A stretch of DNA of 64,000 bases from Melieria omissa (Eukaryota; Arthropoda; Insecta; Diptera; Ulidiidae): assembly GCA_963971225.1 (NCBI GenBank), contig OZ020269.1, forward strand, positions 33,067,264 to 33,131,263. Direction: 5' to 3'. The notes under the pieces are model-generated. The model searched no databases. It had not been told where the DNA came from and saw only the letters and a program-made list of their open reading frames with translations. A program made the translations under genes and the position numbers. Of this stretch, positions 23,201-33,817 are shown piece by piece (the stretch's first letter is position 1; the number at the start of each line of letters is the position of its first letter).

Positions 23201-24574
23201 CGAGCCAAATTTTCGAGCTGATTTGAAAGAAATGAGGACTTACTCACTGCTTATACTTTTCAAAGTAATATTTTTTTTGTCTTTAACACATTTTTATTTA
23301 ATTTGAAAGATATTTTTTCAGGTGCGTGTAAAGCAAAAATTAAATGTTTAATTATTTTTTTTATAAATTTGAATAAGAGCCTTAAGTAAGTACCTTTCAA
23401 AACTCTTTCTATCTGCATCATTTCATTTTTTCTTTAATTTCTTAAATTACTCAACAACGGAAAAATATGGGTGCGTCTATAGTTATGCTCTCCAGTGTAT
23501 TTTTGTTTCCAATTAGGTTATATGAGAGTGAATTGTACTGAATTTGTGTGTAAAATACCTGAGCCAAGAGTTTTTTTTTTTAGTATGAGTTCGTTATTTA
23601 TTCCTGTACACTTTAAAAAGAAACTTCGAAACAAATGGGGATTACTTCCTGTTCTGCATTACAGCATTTTGTATGTGCAGCCAATACTGTACGTGCATTG
23701 TTTCAATTGAAACCATTTCTACTTAGTGCTCTCACTAGATTAACTACTCTATTAGGTGTAATTTTCATTGCCAAATGGTCAGCCACATGTTTACAACACT
23801 GCATCAAAATGTGCCATGCAACGTTTAATTGCAGTGAAAAACCAATAAAGTGTAACCAGTGTAACCCAGTGCGGCATAATAACTCAATACAACACACACA
23901 TACATACACACTACGCACACATTGCTACGTACACATTTAATATACGAAATGGCAATGCGCAACAGTTGCATGGGGCAGCAATTATAAATTATTGCGGCGC
24001 CAGGGCGCAATGTTGTTCGAAACATTTGACAAAATGGCGCGGGAAAGGGAAATGTAATTTTCTAGTTGAACCTGCGCCGTCGATTGGAGTGTCGGTGAGC
24101 TCAAGCGGCGCCCATAGTTGACAATAATTGCATTAAAATCATTTGCACAAAGTGAATAATTGCAATTGGCCAAAAGTCAAACAACGCTGCGTCGATAAAA
24201 TGGAAAAGGCAATTGAGCCCAAAGTTGGAGCAGAGGCCAGTGATAAATTTGAAAAATTAGGATAATCATAAATGAAATGTTTATAGTTTTAAATGTGTTG
24301 AACTTGGACTTAAAACGATTGCAAATTATTTAAATTTTGACTTTAAGAATTTAGTACTCGAAAAATACAAAGTTGTGGAAACAAAGTTTCAACACTTTTT
24401 TTAAATTTTTTAATCCATGCTACATGTTGTTTAAATGAGTCTTGAGCCTTTTTTTCAGTAACATTACGGTGAATACTGACTTTCAAATTGTATAAAGTTG
24501 CTGAACTATTCGGATAAGGATAAGGATTCGAATATTAGTTAGAACCGATGTGAAGTTAGCCTCGATTCTCTCTG
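20201..24574. other. mostly unique DNA, no supported gene
   Basis: AT-rich to 20800, GC-richer with TTG/GTT and CA repeats from about 20800 to 22600 (CA run near 21631-21655), then AT-rich, with another GC-richer patch near 23840-24240. Open frames up to 121 codons (21733-22098) lack recognisable content and coincide with low-complexity sequence. Confidence 0.35.
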
Positions 24575-25370
24575 TTATAGCCTATTCCCACTGGGCCTTA
24601 ACTGCAGTTTACGCTTAACTGCAGTTTGACATCGCATTTAAATGCCCAAATACCCATGAAATTGTTGTTGTGAAAAACTGAGTAAACTCACTTTCAAAAC
24701 TGAGTTAAGTCAGTTTGCCGTGTACAGACGTCTAACAAAAAATGTTAGTTAAAAGCGGGAGAAATACTCACAAATGTACAAATTTTGATAGCATACTTTC
24801 AGGCGCTGCAAGAGCCGTACGAACACAAACGAAAGAAGGGATTTGAATTGCGTTCGGTGTGGTAGAATTTTTGCCAAGACAATTACTTTTTACTAAATTG
24901 TTCGCAAAAATACATATCGTCTGTCATAATCAATGTCAAAACTTCTATTATTTGCCAAAAATAAATGCTGAAAAAGAAAATAAAAAACGTGGAACTTCTC
25001 ATGAACCCCCTTGACGTTAAAAATTCAGACAGCTCTGATATCAATCAAACAAATGAAATAAATTTTCATAAATTAAATAAATTTTCACAAATATGAAAAC
25101 GCAGACATTCCTAGAATGTTGAGAAGGAAAGCGGAGAGTTTCATGCAGTAGAGGGGCTACAGGAAACCATACATACGTATACAAGGAGATGGCGGCGATG
25201 GGTAAGCTGTGGCTGCCCAGAAATAAATGCAGAATTTGGCTTGGCCAAATAAAAATGTAAACAAAAAACAGCTGTTGCATTTAACTCGATTCCGGTGGAA
25301 AAGCTTGACAGTTCTCAAATTTAACAGAGCCCTTCACTGCAGTTAAGCGCTCAGTGGAAATAGGCTATAA
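24575..25370. mobile_element. unclassified 796-bp TIR element
   Basis: Inverted ends of 22 bp with two mismatches: TTATAGCCTATTCCCACTGG at 24575 and the complement of TTATAGCCTATTTCCACTGA ending at 25370. Both arms continue with CTTAACTGCAGT a few bases inside; on the left this phrase is doubled (24598-24630). No transposase frame is found. No unambiguous target duplication is seen, so the superfamily is open. Confidence 0.7.
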
Positions 25371-25767
25371 AGATCGCATGCGGCTCCGCGAAGCATTGAA
25401 AGGAAAATAGCATCGGCTGTGGTTGCTGTTGTTGTCGGCCAACAAAACGCAGTGCCTATTCTTCTAACATATATGGAGAGTAGAGCAATAAGCTATGGTT
25501 GTTGTTATTGTTGCCGGCTAGGAAATGAAACATTGAATTTGAATTATTTTTGCTTTGTGGTTCATTCTGCGTGCAGCGCAGTGCGTACATACGCTATCGG
25601 AAGCTAATTTACGACGGAGTGTAGCGTGCAAAAATATATGAGAACGAATGTCAAAAAGGGGGAAACTTATCGACTTAAAAAGTCACTACGGTATAAAGAT
25701 ATCACACTATTTTTAATATTGATGATAGCTAAATGATTTTTTACAATCGTTATGTACGAAATATCTT
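25371..25767. other. short unique stretch
   Basis: No gene or repeat boundary seen. GTTGTTGTTGTC-type low complexity occurs near 25420-25520. Confidence 0.3.
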
Positions 25768-25771
25768 TTAA

Positions 25772-26805
25772 CCCTCTAGTTCCCAAGAAAGCCTGTAGAC
25801 ATCCTAAGCTTAAAAAAATTATGTAAATTACACCTTATGACTTTTCTAGCTTATTTCAAACGTATGGAAAGGAAAATTTCCATTTTATAAAATAAATGTA
25901 GTCAGTTAACGCTGCCACATGCACAACGGCAGTAATTGTAAGACAAATTCGACAAGTTTCGTGAGAAAGTAAGCAAATAATTATTTTTGAAATTGTGTGA
26001 GAAACAAAAATTTTTTAAAATAAATTGAGCCTCAATGAAACTAAAAAAATTATTGGTGAGTAGCTGTTAATGTATTTTTTGAGAAAATAAAAGAAAATTA
26101 TGAAAAAACAGTTGTTACACCCCTCCTACTTAACCCAAACCCTAGAGTGTCTGTAGGACTGCTTGGGATTAAAAACCTAAATAATTAACGATCCTTGATG
26201 ATGTTTTTTCGCTATTTAAGCATAATTTATCGATTTGAACCGAAATTTTGATACACCACAATGTAAAACAGATCATGTTACTGCAAAAATTTATACTTAG
26301 GCGTAGTCCGCGGGAGTAGATGAGAGAACTAGTCTCCCCTAGTCCTTTATTTCATGGAGTATATTTGTCGACATCTGTGTGAAAAGATAACAAGGCATTA
26401 AAAAATAATAAGAACCGCCATATATGTATATATACCTATACCGATTTTTTTAGTTTTCCATGTTTATACACCCCCCAAAAGCAGTGTATAAACAACCCCA
26501 CGACACATTACCCCACACCCTTTTTATTTATAGTCTCTTACGTGTATGAACTGAAACTGTTACCCGTTATTTATGTTTACATATATTAAACAAATTTAAA
26601 AATTTAAATTAAAAAAAAAAATGTTTATATGGGACTTTTTTTGGCTTTGTTTCCCAAGCAGGCCTGTAGGCCTTCTACTTTCTACACCCTCTATCACGCC
26701 TTCTATGGACATGACATTTTTTTCCGCGAACAAACATTACTTCCCCACCCCAAAACTATCACTGGTCATTTTTTTAACAAGATTAAAACCTTGGGAACTA
26801 GAGGG
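25772..26805. mobile_element. TTAA-flanked MITE (piggyBac-type), 1034 bp
   Basis: Perfect 16-bp inverted ends, CCCTCTAGTTCCCAAG at 25772 and its complement ending at 26805, flanked by TTAA on both sides (25768-25771 and 26806-26809). Internal copies of the subterminal phrase CCCAAGnAGnCCTGTAG lie near 26140-26170 (inverted) and 26652-26675. The interior has no transposase. TTAA duplication plus CCC ends place it with piggyBac-type non-autonomous elements. Confidence 0.88.
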
Positions 26806-26835
26806 TTAAATTGTGGACTTACATACATACATACA

Positions 26836-27174
26836 GTGTCGGACAAAACATTTGCAACTACAATGCAATTGTTCAATTTGCTTTTTTTACTGAGTAATTC
26901 TATTAAATTTCTTTTAATTTTTTCTTATTACTAAACATGTCAGTAATTAATATAAATTACATTTTTGACAAAATCTAGAGTGCTATGCATTTATGCGATT
27001 TAAATTGTAAAACTATTCAAAATTCTGTGCGACAAAACATTTGCAACTTAGTAGTCTGTGCCACATTTTCTTTTTGAAAATATTTAAGTTTTTACCGTTA
27101 TTTGAACTAGTTAAGAAAAAATATTAAATTCCACGTCAGTTGCTGAAAGATTTTCAGACGGATCAGTTCAAATA
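26836..27174. repeat. Tc1-like end with internal direct repeat
   Basis: TA-CAGTGTCGGACAAAACATT at about 26833-26853 looks like a Tc1-type terminus, and the phrase CGACAAAACATTTGCAACTT recurs near 27029-27048, as in Tc1 elements with inner repeats. The matching opposite end was not found, so this is probably a truncated end lying directly against the Tc1-like element at 27175. Confidence 0.4.
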
Positions 27175-27239
27175 CAGTTCGTCAAGTAAATGTTTGCAAA
27201 TTTAAAGAAGCTAGAAAATTATTTTGAAAAGCTTATAAT

Positions 27240-28627
27240 CAGCCCAATCACGTTACTCGACGAGTGCTCGTCGGAAAGCATTTCAGTGAGCTCACTCCGA
27301 ATAGCAATCACGTTACTCGACGGAAATTCGAAATTCCCGACGGGAATATTATGGGGGAAAAAGCAATCACGTTACTCGTCGGGAGCAAGTTTTCTGTCAA
27401 ATGTACTCACTTTTGATTTTGAAAGTGAACCAGTGAAAAAGCAAACGAATCTTTGATATTTTTAGATAAAAGAAATGTTAAATGCAATAAGAATCAAAGA
27501 AACTCGTTTTAATAAAAAATAGTTTTAATTAACATTACAAATTACTTTAAGGCTGTGAAATCTCTTTCGGTTGACGTATAAATGCTTGTCCTCCTGTGGC
27601 GCAATGATCGGTATATGTGTATCATCTACAGCCATTACCAAATTAGGGATTTGGGATTTGCCGTAAAACCACAAGCGAGCTGAATTTTCTTCATCGGCAT
27701 TCATTTTCAGCTTAATCCACTTCGGGCAAAGAACTTCTTCCAACACACTGAGAACTTCCGACAGTATGTTGGAAAAAGTTGATTGCCCGATCCCTGCCCG
27801 GTAGTCTTTTGCTGTTGCTTCCTGCGATGCGCCTTCGGCAAGAAAATGCAGGACGCATGCCAACTTAATAGACGCTGGGATGGCATTGCTCCGTCTCAAC
27901 GGAAGATGTTCTTCAACGTGCTGAAGCACATATGTAAACATAGGCTTTGTTATTCTGAAGTTCTTTATGAATCTGTAAGATAGTGGTTATTAATTTTTTT
28001 ACAAGAGCTGAAGTCAAAATTACTTACTCTGCATCACTTTGGCTGAGGACATTGAAGTGCCTCAACGATTTCCGCATCATTGCCAATGTATCTTCAGCGC
28101 CTTCCTCGCGCCTGGCAGCAATAAAAGCATAAATGCTGTCCATGTTTTTAAGAATTAAAAACAGTAACCGAAATATTGGTGCTGATGGAGGCGCAAATAA
28201 ACAAATCACAAACTATTTGCACAAATGTAAACAAAACAAAAGCAGGGTACACGGGTATTAAGGCGCAAACAAATAGGGGTGCGAAACTGATTTTAAATGA
28301 GTCACAACTAGTACAAAAATGATGGTAAACAAGTTCATCAGCATCTTATTTAAAAATGCAATTAAAAAACCAAGTAATTGTCATCAATTTCAGTTATTTT
28401 AATAGAAAAACATTTATTTGCATAAAGGCGCAGAATATAAAAAGTAATTCCGCCACCGTTTTTCACTCTTTCGAACAGCTTTCAGTTCAGCCGAAAATGA
28501 GAGGAAAAATGTTGCCTGCTTTTTTTGAATTTTTCCCTGTCGTCGAGTAACGTGATTGAAAAATGTTTTCCGTCGGGCGGGAGGAATACTCGGGCGACGA
28601 TTTCCGTCGAGCAACGTGATTGGGCTG
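27240..28627 (-). mobile_element. PIF/Harbinger element, 1388 bp, inserted in Tc1-like arm
   Basis: Inverted ends of 23 bp with one mismatch begin CAGCCCAATCACGTT on both sides. The trinucleotide AAT flanks both ends (27237-27239 and 28628-28630), fitting the 3-bp duplication of the superfamily. The end motif CAATCACGTTACTCGACG is repeated three times at the left (27245, 27305, 27364) and twice inverted at the right (28541, 28605). It encodes a truncated HARBI1-like nuclease on the minus strand. It split the left arm of the Tc1-like element, so it is the younger of the two. Confidence 0.88.
27525..28143 (-). pseudogene. PIF/Harbinger (HARBI1-like) transposase, two exons, C-terminus deleted
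   Basis: Exon 1 runs 28143-28028 (ATG at 28143) and exon 2 27972-27525. The 55-bp intron 28027-27973 has GTAAGT and TTACAG ends and keeps the frame, giving GAA across the junction and 187 residues. An HTH-like segment (EGASQEATAKDYRAGIGQST) lies at about residues 86-106, and the first catalytic Asp is in VMAVDDTHIPI at about 155, followed by YVNRKRFHSLKVICNVN. The family then continues for about 150 residues with the second Asp and Glu; here a stop follows at once. The element is therefore internally deleted and cannot make an active nuclease. No Myb-like partner gene is present. Confidence 0.85.
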
Positions 28628-28729
28628 AATATAACAGAAATTGCAATATTTTGGAATTATTTGAAAAATACAGATTAATTGAATATTTCATTCTCATATA
28701 ATATCAAAGTAATGTCTATTTGATTCGCG

Positions 28730-28970
28730 TATTGAAGGGCGAATTGATTTGAAAGTATCTCCTGGGCAACCCAGAAAACTCTCTGATAGAGAAGAAAGAA
28801 AAATCATCCGAAAAGTTCGTGAAAACCCCCGTGTCTCAATAAGGAAATGGCTTTGGATATACAAAAATAGAATGCGGAACTGATGTATCTCATGAAACTA
28901 TTCGGAACTGTACGGCGCCAAATTTTCAATGCAATCTTGGTTTTGAAAGACGAATTTTTTGACAGTTTGA
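28730..28970 (+). pseudogene. Tc1-like transposase, DNA-binding N-terminus only
   Basis: After a frame change, the translation reads GQPRKLSDREERKIIRKVRE, then NPRVSIRKMALDI and, in a neighbouring frame, ECGTDVSHETIRN. This is the paired helix-turn-helix of Tc1/mariner transposases, including the GRPRKLS hinge. The catalytic DDE domain is missing and the right inverted arm begins soon after (about 29000). Non-functional remnant. Confidence 0.8.
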
Positions 28971-29196
28971 AATATAGCTTCATTCCTTTTTTGATTTTTA
29001 CACTTTTTTCGCGTATCAAATAGACATTACTAATAATCTATATTTTAAAAAAATTTAAAATATTGCAATGTCTGTTATATTTATAAGCTTTCCAAAATAA
29101 TTTATCTACCTTTTTTAATTTTGCAAACATTTACTTGACAAACTGTATTTCAATTACACTGAGCAACAGCCGAAATTTTTCCGAGTTCTAGTAAAC

Positions 29197-30443
29197 CTTT
29201 TCTAAAGGATTTTTGGACGCTGATCACAACTGCGTACTTAGTTTTTCGATTGTTTGAGCGGTTTGTAAGTTATTGGTGGTTTTTGCTAGGAGGTGTTTTC
29301 CACGTTTTTTCATCTTTGAATTTTTATTGCATTTAGAATATGTAGAAAAACGCGATCATTTTTTTATGACACAATAACGAATCCTCAAGCTATAACTTTG
29401 ACCATAGTCGATTTCGATTGGTCAAGGGTTAACATGGCTATGGCCCTTCAAAGTTCAATTTTCGCGAATTTTTCATGAAAATGCATTTAAAATCGGTGTT
29501 GCAATTTTCAAAAAGGAGTTAGTGTGCAATGTATAGTGTAAGGTTGTAACTTAAACTTATAGAACAGATTTTTTTATTGTATGTGTCATTCTCGGCCTAT
29601 GCTCATTAGAGTGTAAATGCGACTTCATCTTCTGAACACGTGTTTGTATTGAAATCTCCTAATGCTTTTCGCGTCATTGACGAAAGTAGCTAAAGTATTT
29701 TCGCAAGCGTCAATATTTGTCTTTTCAAGGGCATTAACAAAATTTGAATTTGTTCATTACTGTAGGAGCTATTCTAAAAAGAGTTGCATCACACAAGTAA
29801 AAATCTCAGACACACACACTTAGCAAACTACTTGCTGTTTTTCCATATTTCACTGCGACATATTTTTAGGGCGCAAAAAAAATCAAAATCAAAGCTGAAA
29901 ATTTTATGAATCAAGGGCATTTGATGAATGTGAGCATTTTCATACCGCTGCCTAAAAGTGTGCTCCGATATTATAGCTCAAAAGTAAATCCTTGCTTTTG
30001 TTGCTGAATTTATCAATGGAGAACTTACATATTTGTACACATACTCTATTACAAACATCGTATTTCAAAAATTTCTTTTTTAAATGAAAGCCCCAACATT
30101 CTTCTCTCACTATATGACAATATATATTTTTTGTAAGAAAAATTCTTTTGTGTATTCGCAATCTTGCAAAGTAACTGAAAATTTGACTTTGCAAATGAAT
30201 AACTCTTGCAAATTTGAACCGATTTTAATGTTTTAAATTTTAAATACATAGTTAGAGTATTGTTAATCTATGTTAAAAAAATGGCATTTTAGACTTCAGG
30301 TTTGTAGGAGCTGCATGCGTATAATGGTCAAAAAACATGGAAAACGCCCTCCGAGGAAAACCATCAATATTTCTTAAGCCGCTCAAACAATCCAAAATCT
30401 AAGTACGCAGTTGTGATCAGCGTCCAAAAATCCTTTAGAAAAG
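29197..30443. mobile_element. foldback-type repeat with about 115-bp inverted arms
   Basis: Left arm 29197-29312 and right arm 30329-30443 are inverted copies, sharing CTTTTCTAAAGGATTTTTGG and then ACGCTGATCACAACTGCGTA, ATTGTTTGAGCGG and the GTTTTCCA(C/T)GTTTTTT block. Divergence increases inward. No transposase frame and no clear target duplication seen. Confidence 0.7.
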
Positions 30444-30447
30444 TATG

Positions 30448-30809
30448 GTTTGATTTCAGAAAAAAAAATAATGTCGATTTTGTTGCTCTGTGTTATCAGT
30501 GTTAAAGACAAGAAAGCCAGCCAGAAACGAAAATTTCAATTTTCAATCGCTGATCAGCGCAACAAAAACAACAACAGCACGGCGCCGTTCGCTTCGTGGA
30601 AAATAACAAAAACTTCTACGGCCTACTTCGAGCGCACGAGTTTGCTCTGCACTGCTCGGCACCTAGCGAAGTTGAAAATAACAGAGATCATCGTCACACG
30701 ACAAATTAACAGAAGCAAAAGTTCTGTTCACCAAACTCTGGTACCTCACCCCTGCTGCTTTCGGCCTGCACCCGAAATTCAGATTGCTTCGTGGGTCGAC
30801 ATGCGCATT
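30448..30809. other. short unique stretch
   Basis: A 133-codon open frame (30450-30851) crosses into the hAT MITE and has no recognisable domain, so it is not called as a gene. Confidence 0.3.
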
Positions 30810-30817
30810 CTGTATAC

Positions 30818-31086
30818 CAGAGGTGCCCATGCCCTATGCTCTCGTTGCTGATTTGTTTTCGTTAATGCTCTTCAGCATAGGCTGAGGATTCCAATTCCTC
30901 ATTTGTTTTTGTAAATGATCGTCGGCATAGGCTGAGCATTTTAGTATACACACGCAGCACAGTATGCTTTGTTGGTGCAAATTGGCGACAGTTATCTTCC
31001 ACGTAGGTTTTGTTGTTGTTTGGCGTATAAATTAATTTTTATGTGTTGGTGTTTGCTCTTCCATAAGAAGATTTTGGGCACCCCTG
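30818..31086. mobile_element. hAT-type MITE, 269 bp
   Basis: Ends CAGAGGTGCCCA and the complement of CAGGGGTGCCCA, with one mismatch, are flanked by perfect 8-bp direct repeats CTGTATAC (30810-30817 and 31087-31094). An 8-bp duplication with CAG-initial ends is the signature of hAT elements. The interior is non-coding and contains two copies of GCATAGGCTGAG. Confidence 0.92.
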
Positions 31087-31094
31087 CTGTATAC

Positions 31095-32139
31095 TGTTTA
31101 TTCTGTGGTACAACATCGGCGCAAGTTTCACAAACAGTGTTGCCAGTGATTGATACTCGATGAGCAATTTTTAAGTTCCAAAGTTAAGTAACTAACAGAT
31201 AGAGCTGCAATTTACTTATTTTATTTTTCAGGCTCATGTTTGAAATGTAAGTACTAATTTGTATTTGTGCCTCTTGTGTTAATTCACTCTAACTTTAACA
31301 TTTATAAATTTGAATAGAAATACCATTTGTATCAAAACTTATTTTACTAAGTTAAGGAAACTCAATGCAAACTTGAGTGAGTTAAAATTTTATAAATAGT
31401 TGCATTTTGTTGGTAATCAATCAGTTCACCCAAATTACGCAATTGAGAAAAAACGAGTTTATACCTTAATCTAACCACAGTGAAATTACTAGTGAACCTA
31501 TTTTTTGCTTGACAAAAAGAAAAATTAAAAAAAAATTATTTGTCAAGTGGGCTATGCCATAATTTTCGAGTATTATTTTTCGAGTATTATTACTTGTTAA
31601 AAAAAAACTGATCTAGTGTGTGAACTGCAATTTAATGAATTTGCAAACGATTTGAGGGCAGTGTAATACATACAATAGATAAACCTTTTGACAAAATATT
31701 TTTGAAATGAAATTCTGAAAGTACCCAATGGGTCGTTTGCCGTAATAAAGTTTCACAATTAATTTAAGAAGTACCAAGGGATTTTTCCTGGAAGGTTATT
31801 TTTTTTAAATGCTGTTTAAAGATGGCGGCTTTGTGAACTGGCGACGAACTTAATTTTTTAAAATATATTTTAGTTATTAGTTTAATATTCAAAATTAAAT
31901 TAAAGGGTGAAAGCGGAACCAATTAATTCCTAAATGGTGTTATCTAAGATTAAGATGGTGTTATCTAAGATTAACTTTAAATTTCGAATCTATGTAGAGA
32001 TTTTTATGTTGTTTCTCGTTCCTTGTTCACATTTGTATCGTTTGTTCGAGATAAAAAATAATGTAATGTTTTGCTTTGCAAAATATATACATCTATCTAA
32101 ATATATACATTTATCTAAATATATACATATATCTTTGTC
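31095..32139. other. AT-rich non-coding stretch
   Basis: Nothing recognisable. ATATACAT(T/C)TATCTAAAT phrases repeat three times near 32085-32130. Confidence 0.4.
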
Positions 32140-32350
32140 CTGACTGTTTGACTGATCATCGCCAAGCTCAAACTGCTGAAGTTACAGACAAATTTTAACT
32201 GATCTATAGGGGCAAAGCGTGTGTTAAAGTGTTATATGGAGAAATATGATTTAATAGGCCAATTGATTTCAAACTTGGTGAAAATACTTCAAATCAAAAA
32301 TAATTCGACACATATTTTTCAATTAAAAAAAAAAAAAAAGATTTAACTTT
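32140..32350 (+). repeat. dispersed repeat family X, copy 2
   Basis: Matches 61310-61530 and 16507-16600: TGACTGATCATC, AAACTGCTGAAG, GATTTCAAACTTGGTGAAAA and AAATCAAAAATAATTCGACA recur in the same order. Ends in an A-rich tract. Confidence 0.7.
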
Positions 32351-32371
32351 AACGCGAGAATGATCTGCGCG

Positions 32372-32500
32372 TATAAAAGGCAGCCAGGTGCGGCGCAGCG
32401 AGTCAGTCTGATTTTGACTAGTGAAGTTGCCACACGGTGTAATTGAGCAAATACTTTACTTAAGTGTAAAGACAGTGAAGTGTATATCTGTGAAATAAAG
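32372..32500 (+). promoter_or_regulatory. TATA + initiator + polyadenylation signal, LTR-like
   Basis: TATAAAA at 32372-32378 is followed 33 bases after its first base by an initiator TCAGTC with A+1 at 32405, and AATAAA occurs at 32494-32499, so promoter and poly(A) signal fall within 130 bp. That compact order is typical of LTRs. LTR borders, primer-binding site and a partner LTR were not found. It could be a solo LTR piece or the promoter of a short transcript. Confidence 0.35.
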
Positions 32501-33054
32501 TGATTGTTGGTTTATTTTATTGACTGCGTTTGAGAAACTAAGTGTGTTTTATTTTCAAGTTACGCAATCCAGAGATACGTACTAGCCCAAGTGTTAACCC
32601 AAAGTGTTAACACTTAAACACCTGTTAGTTGGAACTACATACCTTCCTCGGTCCACAATCTACTGATCTAATGTTATACAGTTTTTTTTTCTATTTGCCT
32701 ATCGGTAATTGGATTTTGTGAATAAACATAATATTATCTAATCTAGGCACAGAAATTTGAATGACAAGGAAATAAATCGTTTTATTGTGCAGAAGGTAAC
32801 TGCTGACAAAAACATATAGGAAAATTTCAATAGCGTATTATTTATTTTTCCCAAAAAGTATTCTAGTTTTACAGTTTGCGATAAATGTAAATATGTAATA
32901 TGTATGTATGTAAATAAGTTGAATTTTATTCATTTCAGCAGCATTTTTAGTTTTAAGAGTTTAAATGTATTTGCTCGATTTTTTCAAAAGTTGATTTATA
33001 TCACATAACAAACAAATCATTGTTTTAACTAAATTAAAAACTTTGTGAAAGCTA
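32501..33054. other. AT-rich non-coding stretch
   Basis: No gene seen. Confidence 0.35.
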
Positions 33055-33803
33055 TCAGGTGTACAACTTTGCTTCCGCCGTTTTTTTTCCAAAATTAAAA
33101 GCTTTATTGCGAAAAAGTGCTTACAGATGTATTATTCAAAGTATTGTCCGTCGCTAGCGACAACTTTCTCCCATCTTTCGGGCAATTTTCGGATCCCGGC
33201 TCGAAAAAAGGAGTCTTCTTTTGACGCTATCCATGAAGCAATCCATTTTTCCAATTCTTCGAAGGATTGAAAATGTTGATCTGCCAGGCCGTGTGCCATC
33301 GAACGGAATAGGTGGAAGTCAGAAGGGGCGACATCTGGGGAATACGGCGGGTGGGGCAAGACTTCCCATTTCAGCGTTTCCAGGTACTTTTTGACCACTT
33401 TTGCGACGTGAGGCCGAGCATTGTCGTGTTGGAGGATGACTTTGTCATGTCGCTCTTGATATTGTGGCCGCTGTTCTTTTAGCGCGCGACTAAGGCGCAT
33501 CAGTTGCGTTCGGTAGCGATCTCCTGTTATGGTTTCACCCGGTTTTAAGAGCTCGTAGTAAATCACACCGAGCTGATCCCACCAAATACAAATCATAACC
33601 TTGGCGCCGTGAATATTCGGTTTTGCCTTCGACGAAGAAGCATGCCCGGGCTTTCCCCATGATTTTCTGCGTTTAGGATTATCGTATCGAACCCACTTTT
33701 CATCACCGGTTTCGATTCGATGTAAAAACCCCTTACGATTTTGTCTTTGAAGCAGTTGCTCACATACAAATAGACGGCGCTCGATGTCCCTCGGTTTCAA
33801 TAG
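33055..33803 (-). mobile_element. mariner element, transposase 3' half with one end
   Basis: TA at 33053-33054 is followed by TCAGGTGTACAACTTTGCTT, which looks like a mariner terminus next to the transposase stop. The other end is missing: homology stops at about 33803, next to the T run of the poly(A)-tailed unit at 33818. The element is 5'-truncated or split by that unit. Confidence 0.7.
33132..33803 (-). pseudogene. mariner transposase, C-terminal two-thirds
   Basis: 222 uninterrupted residues from MKPRDIERRLFVCEQLL to the family's usual C-terminus (ERWEKVVASDGQYFE). All three catalytic Asp are visible: D33 (TGDEKW), D126 (HDNARPH) and D161 (YSPDVAPSDFH), with 34 residues between the last two, the DD34D signature of mariner. 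Signature WVRYDNPKRRKSWG is also present. Similarity is to the mauritiana/rosa group rather than irritans. The N-terminal DNA-binding helix-turn-helix domain is absent because the gene stops at 33803, so the product would not bind its ends. Confidence 0.9.
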
Positions 33804-33817
33804 TATGTATCCAATAG

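Larger units (their letters stand above)
27175..29145 (+). mobile_element. Tc1-like element interrupted by a PIF/Harbinger insertion
   Basis: Long inverted arms: CAGTTCGTCAAGTAAATG from 27175 and the complement of CAGTTTGTCAAGTAAATG ending at 29145, each flanked by TA. The left arm is split at 27240 by another element; homology to the right arm resumes at 28631 (ATATAACAGAAATTGCAATA) and runs to about 28720. Arms are about 150 bp without the insert. A transposase N-terminal remnant follows the left arm. Confidence 0.8.
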
